A stretch of DNA of 33,810 bases from Chloroflexota bacterium. GTDB lineage: Bacteria; Chloroflexota; Anaerolineae; Anaerolineales; UBA11858. A program made the translations under genes and the position numbers. The notes beneath the pieces were generated by a model. That model was not told the origin of the DNA. It saw only the letters and a list, made by a program, of their open reading frames with translations, and made no database searches. The DNA is taken from NCBI GenBank assembly GCA_018263575.1, contig JAANWX010000037.1, positions 5 to 33,814 on the forward strand, given 5' to 3'. Positions 1-7,446 of the stretch are shown in pieces (position 1 is the first letter of the stretch; every line of letters begins with the position of its first letter).

Positions 1-1
1 G

Positions 2-121
2 CGCATTTTAGGTTTCTCTGGCCCTGACGCCATTGCCTGGGTTCGAGAATACGTCCCCGGCGCGCTCGAAAACCCCGCTCAAGAGAAATTTGTGACGGAG
101 AGATGTGGAGGTGGGCCCTAA
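2..121 (+). CDS. 3' end of an unidentified gene (partial)
   Basis: Frame 2 is open from the left edge for 39 codons and ends at TAA (119-121). The peptide starts RILGFSGPDAIAW and ends TERCGGGP. Codon use is GC-rich like the metabolic genes of the window. I do not recognise the family from this tail. Its position upstream of ygfK would allow a purine-catabolism gene, but the PIN module lies between them, so this is only a guess. Confidence 0.45.
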   Translation, partial: RILGFSGPDAIAWVREYVPGALENPAQEKFVTERCGGGP

Positions 122-142
122 GACAGTTGCTAACCGTTTAGT

Positions 143-188
143 CCCGGAAGTCCCCGGCACTTTGTACTAAGTGCCGGGGACTTCCGGG
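143..188. repeat. Perfect 20-bp palindrome (REP-like)
   Basis: The arms CCCGGAAGTCCCCGGCACTT and AAGTGCCGGGGACTTCCGGG are perfect reverse complements around a 6-nt TGTACT loop. It lies 21 bp after the stop of the upstream partial gene. No T-run follows, so it is not a classical intrinsic terminator, though it could stabilise the 3' end or stop polymerase weakly. The layout resembles stand-alone REP/MITE palindromes. Confidence 0.8.
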
Positions 189-213
189 GCAAACCTTAAA
201 GGCCAATGGCGAG

Positions 214-222
214 TGGTATAAT
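214..222 (+). promoter_or_regulatory. Extended -10 promoter for the PIN/antitoxin pair
   Basis: TGGTATAAT matches the extended -10 consensus TGnTATAAT exactly. No good -35 is visible at 17 bp spacing, which extended -10 promoters tolerate. Transcription would start near 229, leaving about 90 nt before the PIN start codon. That leader contains a short stop-bounded peptide frame (about 245-316) ending DIRFGYDEE, which may be the relic of another small gene. Confidence 0.5.
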
Positions 223-319
223 TTGGATGGGTTAGAATTGAAATAGATTCGCATCTGGCACCCAGAGGTATGCTGTACAGGCCCTGGATATTCGATTTGG
301 TTACGATGAGGAATAGCAT

Positions 320-754
320 ATGCGTTTATATTTTGATAATTGTTGTTTCAATCGGCCTTTTGACGATCAAAGCTCATTGACTATTCGCCTTGAGACAGAG
401 GCGAAAGTGCATATTCAAACAGCTATTCGTGCTGGAGAGTATGCTTTGGGTTGGTCGTATATGCTTGACTATGAAAATGCAGCTAACCCTCTTGAAGAGC
501 GACGTAGCGAGATTCAGAAGTGGGAGACTTTGGCAGATTCTTTTGTGGTTGAATCTCCTGCTATTTTGGAGATGATGCAAGAGATCGTGTCAGTAGGGAT
601 CAAACCATTGGATGCGTTACATGTTGCTTGTGCTATGGAATTAGAATGCCAGTATTTTCTGACAGTTGATAAAGGTGTCCTGAATCGTGCTCAGGCAATT
701 ACCGGTATACAGATTGTGAACCCAATTGATTTTGTAATAGAACAAGGATTATAA
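320..754 (+). CDS. PIN-domain toxin (VapC-like ribonuclease)
   Basis: The 144-residue protein has the PIN layout: an N-terminal MRLYFDNCCFNRP strand with the first acidic residue (Asp6), a helical middle, the conserved KPLDALHVACA segment near residues 94-105, and LTVDKG near 114-119 carrying the last acidic residue. PIN toxins are Mg-dependent RNases that usually cut tRNA or rRNA. A GAGGA ribosome site sits about 7 bp before the ATG. The next gene starts 2 bp after the stop and resembles a cognate antitoxin. Composition is AT-rich relative to ygfK, which suits a mobile TA module. The PIN fold is a confident call; the RNA target is unknown. Confidence 0.85.
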   Translation: MRLYFDNCCFNRPFDDQSSLTIRLETEAKVHIQTAIRAGEYALGWSYMLDYENAANPLEERRSEIQKWETLADSFVVESPAILEMMQEIVSVGIKPLDALHVACAMELECQYFLTVDKGVLNRAQAITGIQIVNPIDFVIEQGL

Positions 755-756
755 CG

Positions 757-969
757 ATGACAATAAAAGCAGATGCAGAAATTAAAGTTTTAGGATTCGA
801 GGCTCTGTCTCGACATTTAGGCTTGGTAGAGGCAGAACGTTTTATTGCTTTAGTCCAACGAGAAAAATTCGATTACACACAATGGCGGCAGAATTTGTTT
901 GCTGAGTTAAGCGGTGAGGAAATCAGCAGTCAAGCGATGGCGTTTCAACGCCGAAAACAAAGCGAATGA
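757..969 (+). CDS. Small antitoxin partner of the PIN toxin
   Basis: A 70-residue acidic protein with the pattern LSRHLGLVEAERFIALV, then REKFDYTQWRQNLF and EEISSQAMAFQRR. This is a recognisable small-protein family found beside PIN toxins. It is predicted to be mostly helical with no evident DNA-binding domain. It starts 2 bp after the toxin stop, so the two are translationally coupled. Toxin-first order is the reverse of the usual vapBC arrangement. The antitoxin role is inferred from family context and adjacency. Confidence 0.7.
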   Translation: MTIKADAEIKVLGFEALSRHLGLVEAERFIALVQREKFDYTQWRQNLFAELSGEEISSQAMAFQRRKQSE

Positions 970-1186
970 ACTCGCCGCCCGGCCATGCGAATCAATTCGC
1001 TGCTGGCCTGCATAGCGAATAAATTCGCCATCCGCCTACGCGGATTAGAAATTAAACAGCGTTAACCGACGCGCTCTGTGTGCTTTGGCAAAAACAAAAA
1101 AAGGTTTAAATCCGCGTTCATCCGCTGAATCAGCGTCATCAGCGTTCCATTAAATCAGCAGTAAATGAAAAATCGAGGAGATAACT
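970..1186. other. Gene-free leader of ygfK
   Basis: No coding frame is supported. The stretch carries short near-repeats (GCGAATCAATTCGC, GCGAATAAATTCGCC) and a phrase of the type ATCCGCGTTCATCCGC before a good GAGGAG ribosome site about 8 bp ahead of the ygfK ATG. No promoter stands out. Confidence 0.5.
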
Positions 1187-4100
1187 ATGAGCGATGTCAT
1201 GTACCCCGTAAAATTCAAGAACCTGCTCCACTGGATGATTGAGGAGTACCAAAACGAGAACCGTATCTTCAACATCCCGGCGGAGAAATTTTATTATAAA
1301 CCGGACGAGACCTATTTTGAGATTTTCGGTGAAAAGTGCGAGACGCCCCTAGGCCCCGCCGCCGGCCCTCACACGCAAATTGCCCAAAACATCCTCGTTG
1401 CTTATCTGACCGGGGGACGTTTTTTCGAGCTTAAGACCGTTCAAATCATGGATGAGCTTGAAATCGAGAAACCCTGTATCGACGCCCCGGATGAAGGCTA
1501 CAACACAGAATGGTCAACGGAGCTCAAGGTGGAAGAGGCCTTCGAGGAATATGTCAAAGCCTGGTTTCTGATCTATGTGGCTGAAAAAATGCTGGGGATT
1601 TCTCAATCCGACGAGCGGGCCTTTGTCTTCAACATGAGCGTTGGTTACGATTTGGAGGGCATAAAGTCCCCCAAGATTGACGCTTTCATCGAAGGTCTAA
1701 AAGACGCCTCTGAGACACAGATCTTCCAAGAGTGCATCGCAGAATTGGAGAGAGCCATCCGGGCCGGGGAAATTCCCAACGTAGAGGAGGAGGGATTCGC
1801 CGCTGGGATCTCCTCCTACATCTCCAACTCTATCACCCTCTCCACCATGCACGGCACCCCCCCCGACGAACAGGAATCGATTTGTAAGTACTTGATTGCT
1901 GAGAAAGGCCTCCACACCTTCGTCAAGCTCAACCCGACCTTGCTGGGCTACGAGTACGTCCAAGACGCTTTCACGAAGTTGGGGTACGACCATATCACCC
2001 TCGAGGAGGACACCTTTGCTCACGACCTACAATATCCCGCCGCGGTGGAGATGATCCGTAACTTGCGGGCCTTTTCCGAGGAACACGAGGTGGCCTTTGG
2101 GGTGAAATTATCCAATACCCTGGCTGTGGTCAACGACAAAGGGATGTTGCCCACCGACGAGATGTACATGAGCGGGCGTGCACTTTATCCTCTAACCATC
2201 AATTTGGCTCGCATGCTATCTGAAGAGTTTGAGGGTCGATTACCCATCTCTTACGCTGGGGGCGCAAATGCATTCAATGTTGCTGACATCTTCGAAACTG
2301 GCATTAAGCCCATCACCGTAGCTACTGATTTCCTGAAACCGGGTGGATATTCTCGACAGAAACAAATGGTCGAGCACCTTGAAGAGTCTATGAAATCAAT
2401 TCCACCGGAATCCGTTTCCCTGGAGCGGTTGCGCCGGGTGGCTGAAGACTCCTTGACAAAGCATATTTATCAAAAAGAGGCCAAACCCGATGAACCCATG
2501 AAGACCGGCCAAAAGTTGGGCTTGCTGGATTGTTTCGTGGCCCCCTGCGTGGTGGCTTGTCCCATCCACCAGGATGTCCCGGAATATATCCGGCTGATCG
2601 GTGAAGGGAGATATTTTGAGGCCTACCAGTTAATCGTGTCTAAAAACGCCCTTCCTTTTTTCACCGGATTCATCTGTGAGAGGCCCTGTGAGTATAAATG
2701 TGTTCGCAACGATTATGAATGTGCCGTTCGCATTCGTGACCTAAAAAGGATCGCCGATGAGAGGGGGTTTGACCAGTATGTGGAGACCCTGGCGGATCCC
2801 AAGCCCAAAAATGGCGTCAAAGTGGCCGTGATCGGCGCAGGATCGTCCGGCCTTTCCTCCGCCTACTTCTTGGCCCGGGAAGGTTTCGAGGTCACCGTCT
2901 TTGACAAGACCAACAAACCGGGCGGGATGGTGGAACACGGCATTCCAGATTTTCGCATTCCCGATTGGGCCATCGAAAAAGACCTGGCCCTCGTCAAGTC
3001 GACGGGCGTGAATTTTGAACTGGGCTGCGACCCCAAGATCGATGTTCAAAAACTCAAGGAAGATGGGTATAAATATATCCACTTGGCTATTGGAGCCTGG
3101 AAGTCACGCATGTTGGAGGTGGAAGGCGACCAGGACAAAGTGCGCGGGGCCATCAAATTCCTGCGAAAATTCAAGCGAGACCCACAATCGGTACGGCTTG
3201 GTAAAAACGTGGCCGTCATCGGCGCGGGGAACAGTGCCATGGACAGCGCTAGAGCGGCCAAGCGTGTGGCTGGCGTGGAAAACGTCACCATCATTTACCG
3301 CCGCACTCAAAAACAAATGCCCGCTGAGCCTGAAGAACTAGAGCTTGCCTTAGAAGATGACATCACCTTCCGCGAATTGCTGAACCCCGTTTCATTAAAA
3401 GATGGCATTCTGACTTGCCAGCAAATGAAGTTGGGTGAGGTAGATGCCAGCGGCCGGCGGCGTCCCCTTCCCGTGGAGGGTGAATTTGTCGAGTTCGAGA
3501 TCGACACCGTCCTCTCCGCCATTGGCGAGTTGGTGGATTATGACCTCCTGGAGGCCAACGGGATCGCCATCGACGAGCGGGGCGACATCCTCGTTGACCG
3601 GTTCAACGAAACCAGCGTGGAAAATGTCTACATTGGTGGGGACGCCTACCGTGGCCCGGCCTCTATCGTTGAGGCCATCGCCGATGGTCAGGCGGTGGCG
3701 GATGGGATTTTTGCCAAGGAAGGCGTGGAATCTGAAATCTACACCCCCGATGATTATGCCTTTGACCAGCCCCAACGTTTGGAAGACATCACCGCCCGGA
3801 AGGCCGTCCTCCACCCCATCGTCCCCGATGACGAATTCGACACGGACTATGCCACCGAGGCGAATCGCTGCTTAGAATGTAACCTGGTTTGCAATAAATG
3901 CGTCGAGGTATGCCCTAACGGCGCCAACGTGGCCGTCGTGGTGGATTCCCCCGGCTTGCGGGACGTCAACCAAATTTTGCACGTGGAAGGTCTCTGCAAC
4001 GAATGTGGCAACTGCACCACTTTTTGCCCCTATGACGGCGACCCCTACAAAGATAAATTCACCCTCTACTGGAAACTTGAGGACTTCGAGGTCATGGAGA

Positions 4101-4294
4101 ACGACGGCTACCTCTACCTCACAGACTCGACCCTCAGGATGAAACACGCTGGCGAGGTCTACGACCTGAGCTTGGATAACGGCCAAGTCGCTTTCCAAAA
4201 CCCCGCTGTAACTCCCACCCCCGAGATGGGACACCTGCTGGCAATGATTCAGGCCGTTGAGGAGCGCTACCGGTATTTGATGGGTGGGTATTAG
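1187..4294 (+). CDS. ygfK: YgfK-type Fe-S flavoprotein oxidoreductase subunit
   Basis: At 1035 residues it matches the length of E. coli YgfK ('putative selenate reductase subunit'). The N-terminal ~430 residues form a dihydroorotate-dehydrogenase-like region (TPLGPAAGPHTQ near 53-64; VKLSNTLAVVND; SYAGGANAFNVAD). A GltD/DPYD-type Fe-S domain follows with CFVAPCVVACP (449-459) and CERPCEYKC (497-505). The FAD motif VIGAGSSGL is at 548-556 and the NAD(P)H motif VIGAGNSAMD at 677-686. The C-terminus carries ferredoxin-like clusters: CLECNLVCNKCVEVCP (895-910) and CNECGNCTTFCP (937-948). Known YgfK genes sit in urate/purine fermentation or selenium-dependent Mo-hydroxylase loci and pass electrons between NAD(P)H, flavin and Fe-S centres. 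ssnA follows, but no Mo-hydroxylase gene is in this window. Confidence 0.93.
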   Translation: MSDVMYPVKFKNLLHWMIEEYQNENRIFNIPAEKFYYKPDETYFEIFGEKCETPLGPAAGPHTQIAQNILVAYLTGGRFFELKTVQIMDELEIEKPCIDAPDEGYNTEWSTELKVEEAFEEYVKAWFLIYVAEKMLGISQSDERAFVFNMSVGYDLEGIKSPKIDAFIEGLKDASETQIFQECIAELERAIRAGEIPNVEEEGFAAGISSYISNSITLSTMHGTPPDEQESICKYLIAEKGLHTFVKLNPTLLGYEYVQDAFTKLGYDHITLEEDTFAHDLQYPAAVEMIRNLRAFSEEHEVAFGVKLSNTLAVVNDKGMLPTDEMYMSGRALYPLTINLARMLSEEFEGRLPISYAGGANAFNVADIFETGIKPITVATDFLKPGGYSRQKQMVEHLEESMKSIPPESVSLERLRRVAEDSLTKHIYQKEAKPDEPMKTGQKLGLLDCFVAPCVVACPIHQDVPEYIRLIGEGRYFEAYQLIVSKNALPFFTGFICERPCEYKCVRNDYECAVRIRDLKRIADERGFDQYVETLADPKPKNGVKVAVIGAGSSGLSSAYFLAREGFEVTVFDKTNKPGGMVEHGIPDFRIPDWAIEKDLALVKSTGVNFELGCDPKIDVQKLKEDGYKYIHLAIGAWKSRMLEVEGDQDKVRGAIKFLRKFKRDPQSVRLGKNVAVIGAGNSAMDSARAAKRVAGVENVTIIYRRTQKQMPAEPEELELALEDDITFRELLNPVSLKDGILTCQQMKLGEVDASGRRRPLPVEGEFVEFEIDTVLSAIGELVDYDLLEANGIAIDERGDILVDRFNETSVENVYIGGDAYRGPASIVEAIADGQAVADGIFAKEGVESEIYTPDDYAFDQPQRLEDITARKAVLHPIVPDDEFDTDYATEANRCLECNLVCNKCVEVCPNGANVAVVVDSPGLRDVNQILHVEGLCNECGNCTTFCPYDGDPYKDKFTLYWKLEDFEVMENDGYLYLTDSTLRMKHAGEVYDLSLDNGQVAFQNPAVTPTPEMGHLLAMIQAVEERYRYLMGGY

Positions 4295-4684
4295 GAATCA
4301 GGAGATCAGGAAACCAGGAATCAGGAGATCAGGAAATCAGGAAATCAGGAAGACAGGAAAACAGGAAAACAGGAAACCAGGAAACCAGGAATCAGGAGAT
4401 CAGGAGATCAGGAAAACAGGAATCAGGAAACCAGGAATCAGGGATTAGGAGGATGCGGAACGGAAGGTGCATTGCACTCCTTGTTTTTAGGAGTGCGTTG
4501 CACCTGATCCCCCAATCCCCTCTCCCCCTGGGATGCCCAAAGGGCACAGCCTACAACCTAGGGTTGCCCACCGGGCGGGCTGCACACCGTGAGCAAAGGG
4601 AGGGCTAGGGTGAGGGCTTTGTGTTCTCAACAAAAACTTTGTGCACTTTGTGTCTCTGTGGTGAAATTATAAGAGGAGTTACCG
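4295..4684. repeat. Degenerate AGGAAATCAGG array, hairpin and C-rich tract
   Basis: Directly after the ygfK stop, 4295-4450 is a tandem array of imperfect 8-11 bp units (AGGAATC, AGGAGATC, AGGAAAACAGG), G/A-rich in the sense of ygfK. A hairpin of the GTGCAATGCAC family follows (4465-4505, listed separately), then a C-rich segment (CCCCAATCCCCTCTCCCC). The stretch ends with CTTTGTGCACTTTGTGTCTC and the AGAGGAGT ribosome site of ssnA. No gene is present. Confidence 0.85.
4465..4505. repeat. GTGCAATGCAC-family hairpin, copy 1
   Basis: The arms AGGTGCATTGCACTCCT and AGGAGTGCGTTGCACCT pair over 17 bp with one mismatch and one wobble around a TGTTTTT loop. Related hairpins occur at 6210, 13169 and 16812, always between genes. 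Confidence 0.8.
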
Positions 4685-6007
4685 ATGACAATTCGATTTG
4701 AAAACGGCACCATTGTAACTTTAGGCGAAGATAACCAAGTCCTAAAAAACAGCACCCTCGTCACCGACGGGGAAAACGTCGCCGCCATGGGCGGAGGGGC
4801 CGAGATGCGGGAACGCTACCCCGATGCGGAGGTGGTGGACTGCTCGGGCCAGGTCATCCTCCCCGGATTCATCTGCACCCACCATCACTTCTACTCCACC
4901 ATGGCCCGGGGCATGGCCATCCCCGGCGAACCGGCCTCTAATTTTGTCGAAATCCTGGAACGCTTATGGTGGAAACTTGACATGGCCCTCTCCGAGGACG
5001 ATATCGCCCCCTCGGCCCAAATTCCCCTCATCGAGTGCATTCGCAACGGCACCACCACCGTCATCGACCACCACGCCTCTCCCTCTTTCCGGGATGGCTC
5101 CTTGGACATCATCGAAGAGGCCGTCCGTGAGGCTGGTCTGCGGGCCTCCCTTTGTTACGAGGTCTCAGACCGCAACGTGCCCGGAGCCGGGATCGCCGAG
5201 AACGAGCGTTTCATTAAAAAGGTGGGGCAGGGGGATGGGCAGATTGCGGCCATGATGGGCTTGCACGCCTCCTTCACCGTTTCCGACGAGACGGTCGAAA
5301 AGTGCGTGGGCATCGCCAAAGACGCCGGGGTGGGATGTCACATCCATGTGGCGGAAGACGCCGCCGACCGGGAGGATTCCCTCGCAAAATACGGGAAACC
5401 CACCGTCAACCGCCTTCACGACCTGGGCGTGACCGGCCAGAACTCCATCTTTGTCCACTGCGTCCACGTTGACCTCTCCGAGATGGATATCCTGGCCGAT
5501 ACGGACACCATCGTCGTCCACAACCCCGAATCGAACATGAACAACGCTGTCGGCGTCACTCCCCTCCTTGAATTACTGGAAAAAGGTGTTTTGGTGGGCT
5601 TGGGCACAGACGGCATGGCCTCGGATATGCTCTCCCAGATGCGAGTGGCTTATTTGCTGCATCGGCTCGCCAACCGGGATCCGCGCGTAGCTTTTGTCGA
5701 AGCTCCCCAACTATTACTGGGGAACAATGCCGAAATCGCCCGTCGCCAGTTTGGTCTCCGCCTGGGCGAGATTGCCCCCGGCCTCCCGGCTGACCTGGCC
5801 ATTTTAGATTACCATCCTCCCACGCCCTTCAGCGAGAAAAACACCCTGGGACACCTTATTTTTGGTATGACTGACGCTAGGGTCGATACCACCGTTTGCC
5901 GGGGCGAAATTCTAATGAGGAACAAAGAAATTCTCACTCTCGACGAAGAACGCATAGCAGCCCGCTCCCGTGAGCTGGCGCCGAAGATGTGGAAGAGATT
6001 GGTCTGA
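4685..6007 (+). CDS. ssnA: SsnA-type aminohydrolase (amidohydrolase superfamily)
   Basis: The 440-residue metal-dependent hydrolase is of the cytosine deaminase/TRZ-ATZ type. Visible metal and catalytic sites are the THHHFYST triad (His66-68), HIHVAED (219-225), HCVH (258-261) and GTDGMASD (307-314, metal Asp309). The N-terminal and C-terminal beta-sandwich pieces (NGTIVTLGE; ADLAILDYHPPT) are intact. SsnA proteins accompany ygfK in purine catabolic clusters, where they are thought to hydrolyse an imidazole or formimino-type intermediate; the exact substrate is not readable here. Ribosome site AGAGGAGTT precedes the ATG. It probably belongs to one transcription unit with ygfK despite the 390-bp repeat-filled gap. 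Confidence 0.88.
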   Translation: MTIRFENGTIVTLGEDNQVLKNSTLVTDGENVAAMGGGAEMRERYPDAEVVDCSGQVILPGFICTHHHFYSTMARGMAIPGEPASNFVEILERLWWKLDMALSEDDIAPSAQIPLIECIRNGTTTVIDHHASPSFRDGSLDIIEEAVREAGLRASLCYEVSDRNVPGAGIAENERFIKKVGQGDGQIAAMMGLHASFTVSDETVEKCVGIAKDAGVGCHIHVAEDAADREDSLAKYGKPTVNRLHDLGVTGQNSIFVHCVHVDLSEMDILADTDTIVVHNPESNMNNAVGVTPLLELLEKGVLVGLGTDGMASDMLSQMRVAYLLHRLANRDPRVAFVEAPQLLLGNNAEIARRQFGLRLGEIAPGLPADLAILDYHPPTPFSEKNTLGHLIFGMTDARVDTTVCRGEILMRNKEILTLDEERIAARSRELAPKMWKRLV

Positions 6008-6205
6008 TTGGTCGGAATGGTCGAATTAGTCTGATTGGTCGAAATAGTCGAAATAGTCGAATTGGTCGAAGTTGTCTCAGTAATCTAAGTAGTCGAGGCA
6101 GATCAATCAAATTACTCAGGCTGTTCGACCACTAAGACCACTAAGACCACTCAGACCACTCAGGCCACTCAGACTACTCAGACTACTCAGACCAATTCAA
6201 CCTAT
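6008..6205. repeat. Strand-switching degenerate array (GGTCGAAATAGTCG / GACCACTCAG)
   Basis: From 6008 to about 6105, starting right after the ssnA stop, the + strand is a G-rich array of units such as TTGGTCGAA and TAGTCGAA. From about 6121 to 6205 it becomes a C-rich array of GACCACTCAGACCACT units leading to the next gene. The two halves are approximate reverse complements, so the transcript could fold back on itself over some 80 nt. Confidence 0.85.
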
Positions 6206-6209
6206 CTCC

Positions 6210-6247
6210 AGGTGCAATGCACTTTAGACTGCAAGTGCAACGCACCT
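6210..6247. repeat. GTGCAATGCAC-family hairpin, copy 2
   Basis: The arms AGGTGCAATGCACT and AGTGCAACGCACCT pair over 14 bp with two adjacent mismatches around TTAGACTGCA. It sits just before the ATG at 6266. The ATG inside it (6212) is therefore probably not the real start of the next gene. Confidence 0.75.
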
Positions 6248-6265
6248 TCGACCACTCAGACCACT

Positions 6266-6562
6266 ATGGCTACTTTCAAAAAATTCGAAGACATCCGTAG
6301 CTGGCAAAACGCTAGAATATTATCTCGGATGATCTACCAAGTCTCTAACCAAGGAGCCTTTGCAAAGGATTATCGGTTGCGGGATCAAATCCGGGGAGCT
6401 GCGGGATCAGTGATGCACAATATTGCTGAAGGCTTTGGCGCTGGTTCTGATAATGAGTTCATCCGATTTTTGGGATACGCCCGGCGCTCAGCGGCTGAGA
6501 CGCAGTCCCAGCTCTACATTGCCTTAGATCAAAACTACATTACTGAAGACCAAATTCAGTAA
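6266..6562 (+). pseudogene. Four helix bundle (23S rRNA IVP-like) protein, 3'-truncated
   Basis: I start at the ATG giving [14 protein letters not shown] rather than the ORF-track start, because the extra 18 residues come from the hairpin repeat. The family motifs are present: F-E-D-I-x-x-W near the start, [21 protein letters not shown] in the middle, and [20 protein letters not shown]. Members normally run ~115-125 residues with a last helix ending in a GFIRYL-like motif. Here the frame stops after [10 protein letters not shown], exactly where the minus-strand transposase remnant begins. I read it as a gene broken by that element. No second half is visible beyond the element. Confidence 0.75.
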
Positions 6563-7131
6563 ATCACAGAATGAGGTGGTTTGTGTGCAGGGACAGCACA
6601 AATGGCTGAATAGTCATTCTCGATTGCACGGATTAACAGCCTGCAAAAACGGTGTAAGCGCAAGCGGTTTTCATCAATACGACGAGGACCAGGAGCAAGC
6701 AAGCGAGCAAACTCCCATTTCAAAAAGACCCAAGCGTTGGTGAGGATCAGGCCCACACTCTGTAAGAAGAAACGCATGGTTGGGTTGCGGGAAGTAGTAG
6801 TGGCTCGTACTCGCCGAAGCAAGCGATAACTACATTCCACACCAAAGCGACGGCGATATTGCTGGTATACTTTGTCGGCTGACCAATCTAAAAGGATGAG
6901 GATAAACGATAACCACTTGCGGCGACGTTTCCCTGTTTTATCGGGCACCAAAGATGCTTTCATAGCAATTGTAGCCTGGGTTCCGTCAGTGAATGTATAA
7001 GAAGTTATGTAGCTTTTGCGACCACGACATAATGCCCGTGTCCCGCCGGTTTTTCCACGAATTGGATTGAGCCGCAGGCTCAACCGCATGAAATCCGAAC
7101 CCAAATCGCCAACGCGATCAACGAGACCCAT
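6556..7131 (-). pseudogene. Transposase C-terminal part, IS4/ISH3-like, N-terminally truncated
   Basis: The 191-residue frame contains VYQQYRRRFGVECSYRLLRR, the Y-x2-R-x3-E-x6-R/K signature of IS4-superfamily DDE transposases, followed by FFLQSVGLILTNAWVFLKW, which resembles ISH3-type proteins. Full proteins are ~350-400 residues, so the N-terminal catalytic Asp region is missing. An in-frame stop lies 11-12 codons upstream of the first Met. A plausible continuation (VRRYEHDNLQHLRAPLG) lies in another frame beyond 7131, hinting at a frameshift. The element is unlikely to be active. No terminal inverted repeats were found by eye. Confidence 0.7.
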
Positions 7132-7446
7132 AACCCCAACGGTGCACGCAAATGTTGTAGATTATCATGCTCATAGCGGCGTACCCCAAGGGCATGCTCC
7201 GCGATCCCCGCCGCCGTACTCCTGCGAGTATGCTTCGCGAAGGACTGCGGCTAGAGCATTGTTATCCTACTTTTCTACAGAACTCGAGTGCACCCACCCC
7301 AACCACCCCGCCTATCGTAGATAGTATAGCATAATTCTGTTCTTTGTTCGCAAATTTCCGCCCGCACTCCGCATTCCCCAATCCGCACTCCGCAATCCGC
7401 ACTCGTCACATGGCACATGCCACATGCAACATGCAACTCGCCCTTT
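7132..7446. repeat. Gene-free stretch with palindromic debris and a short-motif array
   Basis: 7160-7260 holds near-palindromic pieces (GGCATGCTCCGCGAT and GAGTATGCTTCGCGAAGG). 7350-7440 is an array of CCGCACTCCGCAATCCGCACT followed by CACATGCCACATGCAACATGC units. It abuts the stop of the minus-strand methylase-like gene. In that gene's sense the array is G-rich (GAGTGCGGATTGCGG). No gene is supported. Confidence 0.7.

Noticed and set aside
143-188. Classical intrinsic terminator
   Set aside because: No T-run follows the stem on either strand.
1187-4294. Selenoprotein or true selenate reductase
   Set aside because: The frame has no internal TGA, and the selenate label for YgfK is a legacy name; nothing here shows selenium use.
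4295-4450. CRISPR array
   Set aside because: Units are 8-11 bp, degenerate and contiguous, with no constant repeat, no spacers of uniform length and no cas genes.
6556-7131. Active insertion sequence
   Set aside because: The N-terminal catalytic region is missing and no terminal inverted repeats were seen.
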